A DNA stretch of 64,000 nucleotides, from the NCBI GenBank assembly GCA_963966185.1, contig CAWZYM010000277.1, positions 1-64,000 on the forward strand, in the 5' to 3' direction. Under the pieces are notes generated by a model, which did not search any database, was not told where the DNA came from, and worked only from the letters and a program-made list of their open reading frames with translations. Both the position numbers and the translations under genes were made by a program. Below, in pieces: positions 38,810 to 48,905 of this stretch. How positions within the stretch are numbered: the stretch's first letter is position 1; each line of letters opens with the position of its first letter. This DNA comes from Rhabditoides inermis. Taxonomy: Eukaryota; Nematoda; Chromadorea; Rhabditida; Rhabditidae.

Positions 38810-41800
38810 GGTCAACTCTAATCAAGCGGTCTCAAACAATAATAACAACACCAGAGCAACACCAGCGAGCAGCACAGAAGCTACAGCCTTGCACACCGAA
38901 GCAAGCGCAACAAAATCATCAACTTACAACACTAAAGCAACATCCGCTAGCAGCACAGAAGCCACAGCCTTGCACACCGAAGCAAGCGCAGCAGAATCAT
39001 CGATTCACAACGCTAAAGCAACACCCGTTAGCAGCACAGAAGTCACAGCTTTGCACACCAAAGCAAGCACAACAAAATCATCGAATGCGGCCCTAATGAG
39101 CATACCAGTAACAGTGATCAACCCAACCACGCTCCAGTCAACATCAATAATAGCTATGATCGACGGAGGTTCAACGACGACCTTCTTAACAGAACATATA
39201 GCAAAATCAATTGGCATTCCACTTTCAAACATACGACAGACTCCCATAGGATCCTTCGGTGGAGCTACATCGTTCAGAAGATCTGGAGAAGCAACAATCA
39301 CTCTATCCAGCAAGGAAAGAAAACAGATCACGACCACAGTAAAAACTACGGAATGCATCACCAAACCATATTTTACGTACAAACTGTCAGAAGACGACAA
39401 ACGAGAGATACAAGCAAACAACATACCAGTATCACGTATAGACGATAAACGAGTAAGACCTGATTTACTGATAGGTCAGGACTTGATCAACACCATTTGT
39501 CCGCCCGAGAAACCGATAGACCTTCCATCTGGGCTGCGTACAACCGAAACCATATTTGGACCAGTTCTATCAGGGACGAAGACAACTGGGGCACAACGAC
39601 AAGCAACACATCTCGCCCACAACACCAGAGTAGATTCAGATACAGAGTTTGATCTCCAGAAACACTGGGAAATCGAGCACATAGGCATAACCGCTAGCGA
39701 CGAACACGACAGTAAACAGATAGAAGAAGAAAAAGTCAAAAAGTACTTCCGAGACACCGTGGAAGAAAAAGAAGACGGGATCCACGTCAGATTTCCTTGG
39801 AAAAACGAACATATCACCATTGCAGACAACTATAGAATAGCACTTAAAAGACTAGAAAATCAGTTCCGAAATCTCCGAAACAACGAAAAGCTTTGGACAG
39901 ACTACTGCAAGACGTTCAGCGATCAGCTTGCCCGAGGCATAATAGAAATTGTACCAGCAGATGAACCACGAGGAAAAATCGTTTACTTCCTACCCCACCA
40001 AGCTGTGTTAAAACCAGACAGCAACACAACTAAACTTAGAGTAGTTTTCGACGCAAGTTCTCACATGAAATACGAACTATCACTCAACGACATCATCCAT
40101 CAGGGACCCACACTACTACCAGATATTTGTGGAATGCTACTGCGAGCCAGGCTGAACAAACATATAATGATTGCAGACGTAGAAAAAGCATTCTTAATGG
40201 TCCACCTACAGAACATAGACAGAGACGCAGTGAGATTCCTGTGGTTCAAAGATCCGCTCCGAAAGGATTTTTCTATCGACAATGTCATACAAATGCGATA
40301 CACCCGCATTCCCTTCGGAGTTAACGCCTCGCCCTACCTACTTGCACAATCTATTGTATATCATCTAGAGAAAACAAACTCTCCGTTAAGCAGGCAAATC
40401 CAAGACAACACCTATGTGGACAATGTGATCATGCGAAGCAACAACACAGATACCCTAATTGAATATTATCGCACCTCGAAGAAACTGTTCAACGAGATCA
40501 ATATGAACTTGAGAGAATACCTGTCTAACAGTTCATCAATCAACAATGTCATTGAAGAGAAAGACAAAGCCAGCGGAGTCAATGTTAAAATCTTAGGAAT
40601 ACGGTGGGACCCCCAGAACGATAAAATAGCCATTCCGGTCCACCTCATACGCAAAAATCTTGAAATAAACACAAAACGTACGGTCGTAAGCAACCTAGCT
40701 TCGGTTTATGATCCACTAGGATTAGTGTGTCCACTGTTGACAAAGGCAAAAATATTCATGCAAGAACTTTGGACCAAGAACACGCAGTGGGACGACAAAC
40801 TAGCGGAAGCAGACAACAAACGTTGGGAAGCAATAATATCGAAAATTGATACCTTGGTACTGCGCAACAGAATGACAAATGCGGTGGTTCCATCTTCGTA
40901 TCATGACATGTGTATTTTCACAGATGCCTCCACCGAAATGTACGGAGCGTGCGCATACATTCGTGAAATGAGCAAGAATTTCAACATTAACCCAAGGGCA
41001 GAATTAATATTCGCAAAACAACGATTAGCTCCTTTACGAAACAAACTGACAATACCTAAGCTAGAACTTCTAGGCATCTTGGCCGGGTGCAGAATGGTAG
41101 AATTCCTAATCAAGGAATTCCAGGGAGAAATTGATACGAAAACTGTACACTTATTCTCTGATTCAAGTGTTGCCATAGCTTGGATAAAAACACCAAACTC
41201 CACGAAGCAAGAGAAATTCGTCCAACGAAGAATCAAGGAAATATACGAAATCACAACTCGTCTAAATGACATTGGAATCAGTATCATTCTTCGTCACGTC
41301 GCATCAGGAGACAACCCAGCGGATCACATAACTCGCGGATTGGAAAGCACATCCATAGACACGTCAAACTGGTGGAAAGGACCAGCGTTCCTGAACAGAT
41401 CAGAAACAACTTGGTCGGAATCATTCATCATACCACCCCAAGCCGAATCACTACTCACTAACCACTCGGAGACGTACAACAAAGGTGTCACTGATATTGA
41501 GAACTCATCAAATATCGACAGATACGTGAAACTTAACTGGAATATTGAAAGATTTCTCAGTAAGTTCTCACAATCCTTCAACCATATATCAAAATCTCGA
41601 GTGAAAGAAGAATGGTCACCATCCGAATACCAACGTACCTTACGCCGCACCATAAGAAATCATCAACACAAATTCAACATCAACGAAAATTCCATGAAAC
41701 ATAGAAACCTGAACCCTTTCACAGATCAACACGGCATTGTACGAAGCCGAGGCAGGCTGGGTAACACAAATCTACAGGAAGACGCAAAGTTCCCAACAAT

Positions 41801-42980
41801 TATCGACGGGGGAAGCCACTTGGCAAAACTACTAATACGGAAAGTTCACATAGACAACGCCCACATAGGACCGAACCAAACCCTAGCGACTATACGGGAT
41901 CGATACTGGATCACCCGTGGAAGGCAATCAGTTCGCAACGAACTTTCAAAATGCGTGATCTGCAAACGATATAACTCATACACGTTCAAATACCCAAACA
42001 CTTCAAACATGCCAGATGATCGAGTGACAAAAAGCAAACCGTTTCACTCTACTGGAGTTGATCTTTTCAACTTACACCAAGTGAAAGACACAAAACTATG
42101 GGGTTGCATTTTCACCTGCTTCAGCACACGCCTAGTCCATTTAGAAATGGTAAACGATCTATCAGCGAACACATTCATCCACGCCCTTCGCAAATTCATA
42201 GCAAGACGGGGACAGCCGTCCACTATCTTATCAGATAACGCGACTAATTTCACACTAACAAAAGAGATACTTGAGAAAAATCAGCAGGTTCAACAGTTCG
42301 CAGCCAGCAAACAAATCACCTGGAAGCACATACCTGCATTGAGCCCCTGGAGAGGAGCTGCCTACGAACGATTGATTCAATCAATTAAGAGAGGTCTAAA
42401 CAAATCCATAGGAAGAAGAAAATTATCTCCATCACAGCTGGAAACTCAATTGATAGAAATAGAATCAATAATAAATGCTCGACCATTGACATATGTGTCC
42501 CAGCAATCGGACAGCAAAGTGATAAGACCCATAGATATCATCTCCCCAAACATTGCCACCATTCCACTACAATTCCCTTCTAACAACGACGATAACGATT
42601 CGACATACGAGGGAGAAGACGAGACAGCAGCCTACCATCGAACGATCAAGTCCTTGGGTAAATCACAGGAATGCCGGGACAAATTTTGGGATATATGGTC
42701 CGATGAATATATAAAAAATCTGAGAGAATCGCATAGGCTTCGCATCGACAACAAACGATACACCAATATAAAGCCGAAAATAGGTATGATAGTCATAATA
42801 AGCGATGAGAACGTTCCCAGGTATAACTGGCCTCTAGGAAAAATAACACAACTGGTACCCAGTAAAGACGGGCAGATCCGATCTGTAATCGTCTCAACCT
42901 CCGCACAAAGGTCAAAAGAAAGATCGATAAATGCCCTTATACCATTAGAAATCGGAGAATATACAAACACAAGTCAATGA
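38745..42980 (+). CDS. pol: Pol polyprotein (protease-RT-RNase H-integrase), BEL/Pao type
   Basis: This is 1,411 residues. After a Ser/Thr/Ala-rich repeat linker (36-116) comes an aspartic protease with D140-G-G-S, then reverse transcriptase (about 400-600) with D478 in IADVEKAF and a YVDN box at 557-560. RNase H has D727, E774, D806 and D860. Integrase has an H1035/H1040-C1070-C1073 zinc site and the triad D1106, D1164, E1208 (43 residues between the last two). A DUF5641-like domain ends the protein (about 1310-1405). It should process Gag, copy the RNA and integrate the DNA. Oddities are the YVDN box where YXDD is usual, and A-ending codons in contrast to Gag and the third ORF. No internal stop or frameshift is present, so it looks functional. 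Confidence 0.95.
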   Translation: MKRTSSNRMNRNRRQNFFLNNEVNSNQAVSNNNNNTRATPASSTEATALHTEASATKSSTYNTKATSASSTEATALHTEASAAESSIHNAKATPVSSTEVTALHTKASTTKSSNAALMSIPVTVINPTTLQSTSIIAMIDGGSTTTFLTEHIAKSIGIPLSNIRQTPIGSFGGATSFRRSGEATITLSSKERKQITTTVKTTECITKPYFTYKLSEDDKREIQANNIPVSRIDDKRVRPDLLIGQDLINTICPPEKPIDLPSGLRTTETIFGPVLSGTKTTGAQRQATHLAHNTRVDSDTEFDLQKHWEIEHIGITASDEHDSKQIEEEKVKKYFRDTVEEKEDGIHVRFPWKNEHITIADNYRIALKRLENQFRNLRNNEKLWTDYCKTFSDQLARGIIEIVPADEPRGKIVYFLPHQAVLKPDSNTTKLRVVFDASSHMKYELSLNDIIHQGPTLLPDICGMLLRARLNKHIMIADVEKAFLMVHLQNIDRDAVRFLWFKDPLRKDFSIDNVIQMRYTRIPFGVNASPYLLAQSIVYHLEKTNSPLSRQIQDNTYVDNVIMRSNNTDTLIEYYRTSKKLFNEINMNLREYLSNSSSINNVIEEKDKASGVNVKILGIRWDPQNDKIAIPVHLIRKNLEINTKRTVVSNLASVYDPLGLVCPLLTKAKIFMQELWTKNTQWDDKLAEADNKRWEAIISKIDTLVLRNRMTNAVVPSSYHDMCIFTDASTEMYGACAYIREMSKNFNINPRAELIFAKQRLAPLRNKLTIPKLELLGILAGCRMVEFLIKEFQGEIDTKTVHLFSDSSVAIAWIKTPNSTKQEKFVQRRIKEIYEITTRLNDIGISIILRHVASGDNPADHITRGLESTSIDTSNWWKGPAFLNRSETTWSESFIIPPQAESLLTNHSETYNKGVTDIENSSNIDRYVKLNWNIERFLSKFSQSFNHISKSRVKEEWSPSEYQRTLRRTIRNHQHKFNINENSMKHRNLNPFTDQHGIVRSRGRLGNTNLQEDAKFPTIIDGGSHLAKLLIRKVHIDNAHIGPNQTLATIRDRYWITRGRQSVRNELSKCVICKRYNSYTFKYPNTSNMPDDRVTKSKPFHSTGVDLFNLHQVKDTKLWGCIFTCFSTRLVHLEMVNDLSANTFIHALRKFIARRGQPSTILSDNATNFTLTKEILEKNQQVQQFAASKQITWKHIPALSPWRGAAYERLIQSIKRGLNKSIGRRKLSPSQLETQLIEIESIINARPLTYVSQQSDSKVIRPIDIISPNIATIPLQFPSNNDDNDSTYEGEDETAAYHRTIKSLGKSQECRDKFWDIWSDEYIKNLRESHRLRIDNKRYTNIKPKIGMIVIISDENVPRYNWPLGKITQLVPSKDGQIRSVIVSTSAQRSKERSINALIPLEIGEYTNTSQ
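38850..39092 (+). repeat. Three 81-bp tandem repeats encoding the Pol N-terminal linker
   Basis: Three in-frame copies at 38850-38930, 38931-39011 and 39012-39092 encode 27 residues each, built around SSTEATALHTEAS. They lie between the Gag overlap and the protease, so they form a flexible Ser/Thr/Ala spacer. The 81-bp length is unrelated in sequence to the 82-bp satellite. Confidence 0.93.
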
Positions 42981-43593
42981 AAATAATAACGAGTCGATAG
43001 TAACTATTCCCTCTTTAATTGTTTCAACTTTGTATTAAAAAACTACATCACAACCCTAATGACACCAAATAATCTCCATTCTAATAAATACCACGATATT
43101 CGTAAATTCCGGAACATCCGTAGTATTTAATGATCATACAAGACATTCGAACATAACTACGAGCGACTTCTGTCGGGTAGCCGCTATTAGCCAACAGGAG
43201 TGTACTACAAAATACGGCCAATTCAAATTCGAATTTGCATGTTCCCAGAAAGTTCTGAAACTGTGGTCCGTCGGTATACATAAAAGACCACTATTGACAG
43301 ATCGAAGGAATACCATGTCATTCGCTATCTTCCTTTCTCTTATGACCATTGATGTTTGTGACGCTTATCGACGGTTCAGCCTGATGACCTTGATGTTGTA
43401 ACATTTATCATCTACGCGTCTTTGATTGTCTTCATCTTAGTTCCTGTACGTATCATCATATCAGTTCCTTGCTAAAATAATCTCACCGTGGTTAGCCTGC
43501 CCAACATTGATCGTGATCGATATGTGATGCTGATGCGCGTTTGAGTTATCACCATCGTTAAAATTCGTTAGAGATCGTTAAAATTACAGCAAC
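42981..43593 (+). other. Non-coding spacer between pol and the third ORF
   Basis: This is 613 bp of AT-rich sequence with no credible open frame on the + strand. Near its end the motif TCGTTAAAATT occurs twice (about 43555-43585). The second copy leads into TTACAG, a likely 3' splice site four bases before the ATG of the third ORF. The spacer is best read as intron or untranslated sequence of a subgenomic message. Confidence 0.5.
43578..43589 (+). promoter_or_regulatory. Candidate 3' splice site feeding the third ORF
   Basis: GTTAAAATTACAG ends at 43589, four bases upstream of the ATG at 43594. An A/T-rich run closing in CAG matches a nematode cis- or trans-splice acceptor. It would allow a short mRNA that skips gag and pol. 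No experimental support is available here. Confidence 0.45.
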
Positions 43594-44492
43594 ATGGCAT
43601 CTCGCTCAGCCTCCGACACATCGTTCATTTCGGCAGACGATACACCGATGACTCCGCCCCACCAGGGAGCGCAGCCAGGAGCCCTTAGAGTGACGCCGCT
43701 CGCGCTGTCGGAGGCTCTCAATGCCGTTAACCTGAACGGACAGGAGATCCACCCAGTCCACGCTACCCAGAAGACAACCCCGGAGAAGACCAACGTGTCC
43801 AATGAGGTGTGGTTCATTTATTTCCACCATCGATCACCAATCGATTACCGAATTCAATCAATTATCATTGGAGATATTATTCCTCATTTCCGATCGAATA
43901 ACTTTTGGCTACACACCATTATCAAGTATTTTATACTTATTGATTGCATACAGTTAATACCGCCCCTGAGCGATAACTCGTCGACTATTTTCTATCTCAT
44001 CACATAACCAGTAATGTTATCTCGAATCGATTATCAATTCGGAAACGGAACGGACCATGGCTAGGAATTATCATCGTATAATTCCAGGACCTTCTCCTCG
44101 AGATGAGGAGGCTGACGAGCGCCATTTCGTCGGCTGTGTCGCCTCGCATCATGAGCAGGGACCCCTCGACGACCAAGTCCCGCAAGCGATCGGCAGCGAG
44201 GTCGCCGTCTCCCGTCTCCCGTAAATCGGTGCGCACCAACGCCTCCCCCACCGTCACCCCCACTACTTCGGCATCGGCATGCCACTTTTGCGGAAACATG
44301 CACAGGTCCTCTCTTTGCGACGTGTTCCCCTCCCTGGGAGCACGCCAGAACCGCATCAGGGATCTCAGGCGGTGCCCCATCTGCGCAAGGGCGCACGCTC
44401 AGCCATGCAGGCACGTCAACCGTCGTTGCGCCGTCTGCGGCAAGACTGGCCACCACGTTTCCATGTGCGCCGAAATCACTCCTCGGGACTGA
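43594..44492 (+). CDS. Spliced third ORF: Gag-NC-like triple zinc-knuckle protein
   Basis: Two exons, 43594-43806 and 44088-44492, join in phase 0 (donor GAG/GTGTGG, acceptor ATTCCAG/GAC) to give 205 residues. Exon 1 encodes a 71-residue Ser/Thr/Pro-rich N-terminus with a short LALSEALNAVNL segment. Exon 2 adds a basic SR/SP stretch (about 101-120, KSRKR, nuclear-signal-like). It then has three knuckles: C136-C139-H143-C148, C167-C170-H174-C178 and C185-C188-H193-C198. Spacing between knuckles is 18 and 6 residues, the same as in Gag, and knuckle 1 shares FCG...MH.S.LC with Gag. It is therefore probably a diverged copy of a Gag nucleocapsid domain that binds nucleic acid; a regulatory role is only a guess. 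It occupies the env position but has no envelope features. Unspliced RNA would give a 137-residue form without knuckles. Confidence 0.7.
43807..44087 (+). other. Intron of the third ORF
   Basis: This is 281 bp and AT-rich, bounded by GT and AG. It sits between two GC-richer coding segments and joins them in phase 0. The reading frame of exon 1 continues into it for 66 codons before a stop at 44005-44007, so retention would change rather than abolish the product. Confidence 0.65.
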
Positions 44493-44787
44493 AGGAGGGA
44501 TGTTCAGCACCATATTCAACCTATCGCATACCCGCACCATGTTCTATTGGTCCAATGTTATTCATATTTATTGTAGTTTGTAGTGTTCCGTTGGGGTTCC
44601 ATTGGTCCGCCCCTGTTAAATAAAACCAATTACGTATCGTATATCATATCGAAACCAATTACGTATATCATATTACGTATATCGTATTGATCGGAAACGA
44701 AACAGTGTCATCATGTCTCATCGATCGGTCGTCGAATAGTTGGTTATCGATTTCTCCTGATTTTATACACCCCCACCATCGTTGTTC
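44493..44787 (+). other. 3' untranslated region before the polypurine tract
   Basis: This segment contains AATAAA at 44619-44624, a possible poly(A) signal for the third-ORF message. It also has an ATTGG-T-CCAAT dyad at 44546-44556 and a direct repeat of AAACCAATTACGTAT (near 44623 and 44652) inside an ATATC-rich stretch. No open frame was seen. Confidence 0.55.
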
Positions 44788-44796
44788 AGGGGGGAG
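44788..44796 (+). promoter_or_regulatory. Polypurine tract
   Basis: AGGGGGGAG lies directly before the TG of the 3' LTR. This is the expected position for the plus-strand primer of an LTR retrotransposon. Confidence 0.92.
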
Positions 44797-45469
44797 TGTC
44801 GTGGAACGACGCGACTATCGATACGTTGCATAATACGCGTTGGGAATACGGACTAATGGCGTTCATTTGTTAATCGGTCACGCCAATGAGGAAATGTCTA
44901 GACAACAGACGTTGCGGGCAGTACAAAAGAGAGGGGCCACGGCCCAGCAGCAGTCATTTCAACTTTGCTCTGAGAAAACCAGTCTTGTGAGCAATTACTG
45001 TCCTCCGCGACCAATCGAATCTCCTCCGGGATTCAAAAGCTTTCTTGTCCTTTTGGACTACCCCTTTTCGTCTCCTCTGAGACCAATCCGACCCGACCAC
45101 TCCCAGCGTTTCGGTCAGCACATACAACTCACTCATAGAGCAGTGTCGCGTGTTCTAATCCACCGTCCACTCTCGTATACGGTCAGTGCAAAGCGGCACG
45201 TGGCGTTCTGACCTACCACTGTGATTCTCTCTGAGGATCACTTCGAAACGTACATAAGTCCGCTCTAAGGCAACTGGAAGTCCAGCGACTCTCCAACCGT
45301 CCGCAACTGCCCGTCTCCGAAGGACTTAACTTGTTTCGATTGCATGCGATAAACACTTGTGAATTGATTGTGTTGTTGTGCTGTGCTTGAAGCATTGGAA
45401 GTGATACTGGTTACAGTATTCCTGTTGGGAGAAGGTTGTCGGTTGTGGCGAGTAGTCTGTTTCCGCTTA
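44797..45469 (+). repeat. 3' LTR (673 bp)
   Basis: By eye it is identical to the 5' LTR over the full length, with a constant offset of 8,840, which means little time since insertion. Its last bases include TCTGTTTCCGCT, also present in every satellite unit. It is followed by the right GATTC target copy. Confidence 0.95.
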
Positions 45470-45474
45470 GATTC
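45470..45474 (+). other. 5-bp target site duplication, right copy (GATTC)
   Basis: This matches 35952-35956. The satellite continues in register from here and follows block copy 1 from 18737 onward (offset 26,733). Confidence 0.92.
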
Positions 45475-48400
45475 TGATCGTCCGACACAAACATTCACTT
45501 TACATCCACTCCCACTCATTCTCGGTCGACGGATTCTGTTTCCGCTCGTCGGATTCTGATCGTCCGACACAAACATTCACTTTACATCTCGGTCGACGGA
45601 TTCTGTTTCCGCTCGTCGGATTCTGATCGTCCGACACAAACATTCACTTTACATCTCGGTCGACGGATTCTGTTTCCGCTCGTCGGATTCTGATCGTCCG
45701 ACACAAACATTCACTTTACTTCAACTCCCACTCAATCTCGCTCGACGGATTCTGTTTCCGCTCGTCGGATTCTGATCGTCCGACACAAACATTCACTTTA
45801 CATCCACTCCCACTCATTCTCGGTCGACGGATTCTGTTTCCGCTCGTCGGATTCTGATCGTCCGACACAAACATTCACTTTACATCCACTCCCACTCATT
45901 CTCGGTCGACGGATTCTGTTTCCGCTCGTCGGATTATGATCGCCCAACACAAACATTCACTTTACATCAACTCCCATTCAATCTCGCTCGACGAATTCTG
46001 TTTCCGCTCGTCGGATTCTGATCGTCCGACACAAACATTCACTTTACATCCACTCCCACTCATTCTCGGTCGACGGATTCTGTTTCCGCTCGTCGGATTA
46101 TGATCGTCCAACACAAACATTCACTTTACATCCACTCTCACTCATTCTCGGTCGACGGATTCTGTTTCCGCTCGTCGGATTCTGATCGTCCGACACAAAC
46201 ATTCACTTTACATCCACTCCCACTCATTCTCGGTCGACGGATTCTGTTTCCGCTCGTCGGATTATGATCGCCCAACACAAACATTCACTTTACATCAACT
46301 CCCACTCAATCTCGCTCGACGGATTCTGTTTCCGCTCGTCGGATTCTGATCGTCGGACACAAACATTCACTTTACATCAACTCCCACTCATTCTCGGTCG
46401 ACGGATTCTGTTTCCGCTCGTCGGATTATGATCGCCCAACACAAACATTCACTTTACATCAACTCCCACTCAATCTCGCTCGACGGATTCTGTTTCCGCT
46501 CGTCGGATTCTGATCGTCCGACACAAACATTCACTTTACATCCACTCCCACTCATTCTCGGTCGACGGATTATGTTTCCGCTCGTCGGATTCTGATTGTC
46601 CGACACAAACGTTCACTTTACATCCACTCCCACTCATTCTCGGTCGACGGATTCTGTTTCCGCTCGTCGGATTCTGATCGTCCGACACAAACATTCACTT
46701 TACATCCACTCCCACTCATTCTCGGTCGACGGATTATGTTTCCGCTCGTCGGATTCTGATTGTCCGACACAAACGTTCACTTTACATCCACTCCCACTCA
46801 TTCTCGGTCGACGGATTCTGTTTCCGCTCGTCGGATTATGATCGCCCAACACAAACATTCACTTTACATCCACTCCCACTCATTCTCGGTCGACGGATTC
46901 TGTTTCCGCTCGTCGGATTCTGATCGTCCGACACAAACATTAAACATTCACTTTACATCCACTCCCACTCATTCTCGGTCAACGGATTCTGTTTCCGCTC
47001 GTCGGATTCTGATCGTCCAACACAAACATTCACTTTACATCCACTCCCACTCATTCTCGGTCGACGGATTCTGTTTCCGCTCGTCGGATTCTGATCGTCC
47101 AACACAAACATTCACTTTACATACACTCCCACTCATTCTCGGTCGACGGATTATGTTTCCGCTCGTCGGACTCTGATCGTCCGACACAAACATTCACTTT
47201 ACATCCACTCCCACTCATTCTCGGTCGACGGATTCTGTTTCCGCTCGTCGGATTCTGATCGACCGACACAAACATTCACTTTACATCCACTCCCACTCAT
47301 TCTCGGTCGACGGATTATGTTTCCGCTCGTCGGATTCTGATTGTCCGACACAAACGTTCACTTTACATCCACTCCCACTCATTCTCGGTCGACGGATTCT
47401 GTTTCCGCTCGTCGGATTCTGATCGTCCGACACAAACATTCACTTTACATCCACTCCCACTCATTCTCGGTCGACGGATTATGTTTCCGCTCGTCGGATT
47501 CTGATCGTCCGACACAAACGTTCACTTTACATCCACTCCCACTCATTCTCGGTCGACGGATTCTGTTTCCGCTCGTCGGATTCTGATCGTCCGACACAAA
47601 CATTCACTTTACATCCACTCCCACTCATTCTCGGTCGACGGATTATGTTTCCGCTCGTCGGATTCTGATTGTCCGACACAAACGTTCACTTTACATCCAC
47701 TCCCACTCATTCTCGGTCGACGGATTCTGTTTCCGCTCGTCGGATTCTGATCGTCCGACACAAACATTCACTTCACATCCACTCCCACTCATTCTCGGTC
47801 GACGGATTCTGTTTCCGCTCGTCGGATTATGATCGTCCAACACAAACATTAACTTTACATCCACTCCCACTCATTCTCGGTCGACGGATTCTGTTTCCGC
47901 TCGTCGGATTCTGAACGTCCGACACAAACATTCACTTTACATCCATTCCCACTCATTCTCGGTCGACGGACTCTGTTTCCGCTCGTCGGATTCTGATCGT
48001 CCGACACAAACATTCACTTTACATCCAGTCCCACTCATTCTCGGTCGACGGATTCCGTTTCCGCTCGTCGGATTCTGATCGTCCGACACAATCATTCACC
48101 TTACATCCACTCCAACTCATTCTCGGTCGACGGATTCTGTTTCCGCTCGTCGGAATCTGATCGTCCGACACAAACATTCACTTTACATCCACTCCCACTC
48201 ATTCTCGGTCGACGGATTATGTTTCCGCTCGTCGGATTCTGATTGTCCGACACAAACGTTCACTTTACATCCACTCCCACTCATTCTCGGTCGACGGATT
48301 CTGTTTCCGCTCGTCGGATTCTGATCGTCCGACACAAACATTCACTTTACATCCACTCCCACTCATTCTCGGTCGACGGATTATGTTTCCGCTCGTCGGA

Positions 48401-48905
48401 TTCTGATTGTCCGACACAAACGTTCACTTAACATCCACTCCCACTCATTCTCGGTCGACGGATTCTGTTTCCGCTCGTCGGATTATGATCGCCCAACACA
48501 AACATTCACTTTACATCCACTCCCACTCATTCTCGGTCGACGGATTCTGTTTCCGCTCGTCGGATTCTGATCGTCCGACACAAACATTAAACATTCACTT
48601 TACATCCACTCCCACTCATTCTCGGTCAACGGATTCTGTTTCCGCTCGTCGGATTCTGATCGTCCAACACAAACATTCACTTTACATACACTCCCACTCA
48701 TTCTCGGTCGACGGATTATGTTTCCGCTCGTCGGACTCTGATCGTCCGACACAAACATTCACTTTACATCCACTCCCACTCATTCTCGGTCGACGGATTC
48801 TGTTTCCGCTCGTCGGATTCTGATCGACCGACACAAACATTCACTTTACATCCACTCCCACTCATTCTCGGTCGACGGATTATGTTTCCGCTCGTCGGAT
48901 TCTGA

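Larger units (their letters stand above)
35957..45469 (+). mobile_element. Intact BEL/Pao-type LTR retrotransposon (9,513 bp)
   Basis: The element runs from TGTCGTGG to CCGCTTA, flanked by a GATTC target duplication. The order is 5' LTR, primer-binding site, leader, gag, pol (protease, RT, RNase H, integrase), a spliced third ORF, polypurine tract and 3' LTR. Protease-RT-RNase H-integrase order, a DUF1758-like protease, an H2C2 integrase and a DUF5641-like Pol C-terminus place it in BEL/Pao (Metaviridae-like Ty3 elements lack that C-terminal domain). Both LTRs look identical and all three frames are open, so the insertion is young and may be competent to move. No envelope gene was found. Confidence 0.95.

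Noticed and set aside
38850..39092. Link between the 81-bp Pol repeats and the 82-bp satellite
   Set aside because: The periods are close but the sequences share no extended match.
42981..44787. Envelope gene in the position after pol
   Set aside because: No signal peptide, long ectodomain or fusion-type segment is visible; the coding signal there is the zinc-knuckle ORF. A hydrophobic stretch in the retained-intron frame (near 43907-43960) is too short and isolated.
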